Source: CAYMCJ01 sp964388985 | GTDB lineage: Bacteria > Patescibacteriota > Patescibacteriia > Patescibacteriales > CAYMCJ01 | DNA length: 6,558 nt | Direction of reading: 5' to 3' | Assembly: GCA_964388985.1 (NCBI GenBank) | Contig: CAYMCJ010000054.1 | Coordinates: 1 to 6,558, forward strand | Shown: positions 5,700-6,558 of the stretch, in pieces | Layout: every line of letters begins with the position of its first letter | How positions within the stretch are numbered: position 1 is the first letter of the stretch | Position numbers and translations under genes: made by a program | Notes under the pieces: generated by a model | Databases searched by the model: none | What the model was told of the DNA's origin: nothing | The model's input: the letters and a program-made list of their open reading frames with translations, nothing else

Positions 5700-6212
5700 T
5701 TAAAACGATAATTTAATATTTTTGGCAATTAGTATTTTCTCGCAAATTTCCCGCACGGCATGCTCTCCGCCTTTAGCTTTAGTTACATAATCGCATATTT
5801 TTTTTGTATAACTATGCCCATCAGCCACGGTTATAGATAATCCCACTTCTTTTAAAACTGCTATATCATTTAAGTCGTCTCCCATATAAGCAATTTCATC
5901 TAAGGTTAATTCTTTATTATTAGCCACTCTTTTCAAAATACTTAATTTACTATCACCGTCTTCTACTTTCTGATAACATTCAGCTTTTATTTTTTTACAG
6001 CGAGCAGAAACAACCGGGTTGGCTTCTTTAGATATAACTACCACATCAATATTATTTTTTAGCATCATCAATATGCCTAAACCGTCTTTGCGGCTACATC
6101 TAACAGTTTCTTTCCCGTCTTGATCAGTATAAACACAGCCATCAGTCATTATCCCATCAAAATCCATGGATAGTAATTTAACTTTTCTAAATTTTTCGTC
6201 TAATAAATCCAT
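5700..6212 (-). CDS. KdsC/YrbI-type HAD phosphatase
   Basis: This 170-residue capless (C0) HAD phosphatase is predicted to remove phosphate from Kdo-8-phosphate, N-acylneuraminate-9-phosphate or a related sugar-acid phosphate. HAD motif I is DFDGIMTDG (17-25, nucleophile Asp17 and acid/base Asp19), motif II is Ser61 in VVISKE, motif III is Lys89 in DSKLSILK and motif IV is GDDLND (111-116). The C-terminal signature of the family, GGEHAVRE (148-155), has His where Gly is usual (GGxGAVRE). Length matches KdsC-type tetrameric enzymes. It starts at the ATG at 6212, 10 bp after the aldehyde dehydrogenase stop, and ends 4 bp before the cytidylyltransferase start, so coupled translation is likely. 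The pair phosphatase plus CMP-sugar synthetase is typical of nonulosonate and Kdo pathways. Kdo versus nonulosonate cannot be separated from sequence alone. Confidence 0.9.
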   Translation of the reverse strand: MDLLDEKFRKVKLLSMDFDGIMTDGCVYTDQDGKETVRCSRKDGLGILMMLKNNIDVVVISKEANPVVSARCKKIKAECYQKVEDGDSKLSILKRVANNKELTLDEIAYMGDDLNDIAVLKEVGLSITVADGHSYTKKICDYVTKAKGGEHAVREICEKILIAKNIKLSF

Positions 6213-6222
6213 ATATTTCTAA

Positions 6223-6558
6223 TTAATAATCAATGCTAACCTGCTTCCATTCGCTGTAAAAATCAAGCGCTTTTTCCCCGGGCTCACGCCAGCCATTGCC
6301 TGATAAACCAGGCCCGCCAAACGGCATATGAGGCTCTGAACCAAAAGTCGGGCCGTTTATCCGGCAAACCCCGGCCTTAAACCTTTTATTAAATTCATAA
6401 GCCTGGCTTATGCTAACTGTATGAATAGCACCCGATAGTTTATACTGTGAATTATTGGCTAAAGCAATCGCTTCATCCAAATCTTTAGCTTTATACAAAA
6501 TTACCACCGGCCCGAATAATTCTTTTTGCGATATCTCGTCGTCAGCGGGAATATTTTC
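6223..6558 (-). CDS. aldehyde dehydrogenase family protein, C-terminal part (cut by window edge)
   Basis: The reading frame is open to the end of the window, so only the last 111 residues are seen; a GTG at 6507 is an internal Val codon and not a start. Upstream of it the frame reads KELFGPVV, the conserved block whose Glu binds the NAD(P) ribose. Near the end are CRINGP and HMPFGGPGLSGNGWRE, then DFYSEWKQVSIDY, all typical of the ALDH C-terminus. The family oxidises an aldehyde to the carboxylate with NAD(P)+. The closing pattern resembles sugar-acid semialdehyde dehydrogenases (2,5-dioxovalerate or aldopentose-pathway type) more than betaine aldehyde enzymes, but the catalytic Cys and substrate region lie outside the window. 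It is the first visible gene of the minus-strand operon, 10 bp before the phosphatase. Confidence 0.92.
   Translation of the reverse strand, partial: ENIPADDEISQKELFGPVVILYKAKDLDEAIALANNSQYKLSGAIHTVSISQAYEFNKRFKAGVCRINGPTFGSEPHMPFGGPGLSGNGWREPGEKALDFYSEWKQVSIDY

Noticed and set aside
5696..5728. N-terminal extension of the cytidylyltransferase from a TTG at 5728
   Set aside because: It would overlap the phosphatase gene by 29 bp and use a rare start, while the ATG at 5695 puts IPARAGSKR at the usual distance from the N-terminus.
6223..6507. Complete 94-residue small protein starting at the GTG at 6507
   Set aside because: The frame stays open to 6558 and encodes the conserved KELFGPVV block upstream, so this is the tail of a larger aldehyde dehydrogenase.

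Overview
The window looks like part of a surface-polysaccharide (exopolysaccharide, O-antigen or glycan) locus from an AT-rich bacterium. The standard genetic code is used: TGA is a stop in the cytidylyltransferase gene and TGG codes Trp. None of the five gene starts has a good Shine-Dalgarno sequence. One promoter is a perfect sigma70 consensus, which argues against Bacteroidetes. Intergenic DNA holds short hairpin and AATTCGCATTAA-type repeats. Together these suggest a Patescibacteria/CPR (Parcubacteria-like) or similar uncultured lineage, but this is an inference and not a firm assignment.

Layout. Positions 1-173 are a non-coding leader with a hairpin and short repeats. Positions 174-1535 (+) encode a complete polyprenyl-phosphate sugar-1-phosphate transferase (WcaJ/WbaP type), the membrane enzyme that starts glycan assembly on a lipid carrier. 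Positions 1641-2672 (+) encode an autoinhibited Fic protein with a C-terminal winged helix. Its promoter (TTGACA-17-TATAAT) carries three tandem 11-bp repeats that look like an operator. Positions 2673-3052 contain no intact gene, but hold the last 25 codons of a second, diverged sugar transferase (2834-2911) and two convergent terminators. The minus strand from 6558 to 3053 is a tight operon read right to left: aldehyde dehydrogenase (C-terminal part only, cut by the window edge), KdsC-type HAD phosphatase, acylneuraminate-type cytidylyltransferase and a one-chain transketolase, with gaps of 10, 4 and 3 bp.

How the genes fit together. A KdsC-type phosphatase plus a CMP-sugar synthetase are the last two steps in making a CMP-activated 2-keto-3-deoxy sugar acid (nonulosonate or Kdo-like). 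The co-transcribed transketolase and aldehyde dehydrogenase are not standard members of those pathways, so they may make an unusual precursor. The condensing synthase (NeuB/KdsA-like) is not in the window and may lie beyond position 6558. The sugar transferase would start the glycan that receives the sugar.

The most interesting signals are: (i) the sugar-transferase relic downstream of the Fic gene; (ii) a 9-bp hairpin at exactly homologous positions in the intact gene and the relic, with three compensating synonymous changes; (iii) its apparent use, read antisense, as the terminator of the opposing operon; (iv) the triple 11-bp repeat on the Fic promoter; and (v) the unusual four-gene CMP-sugar operon.
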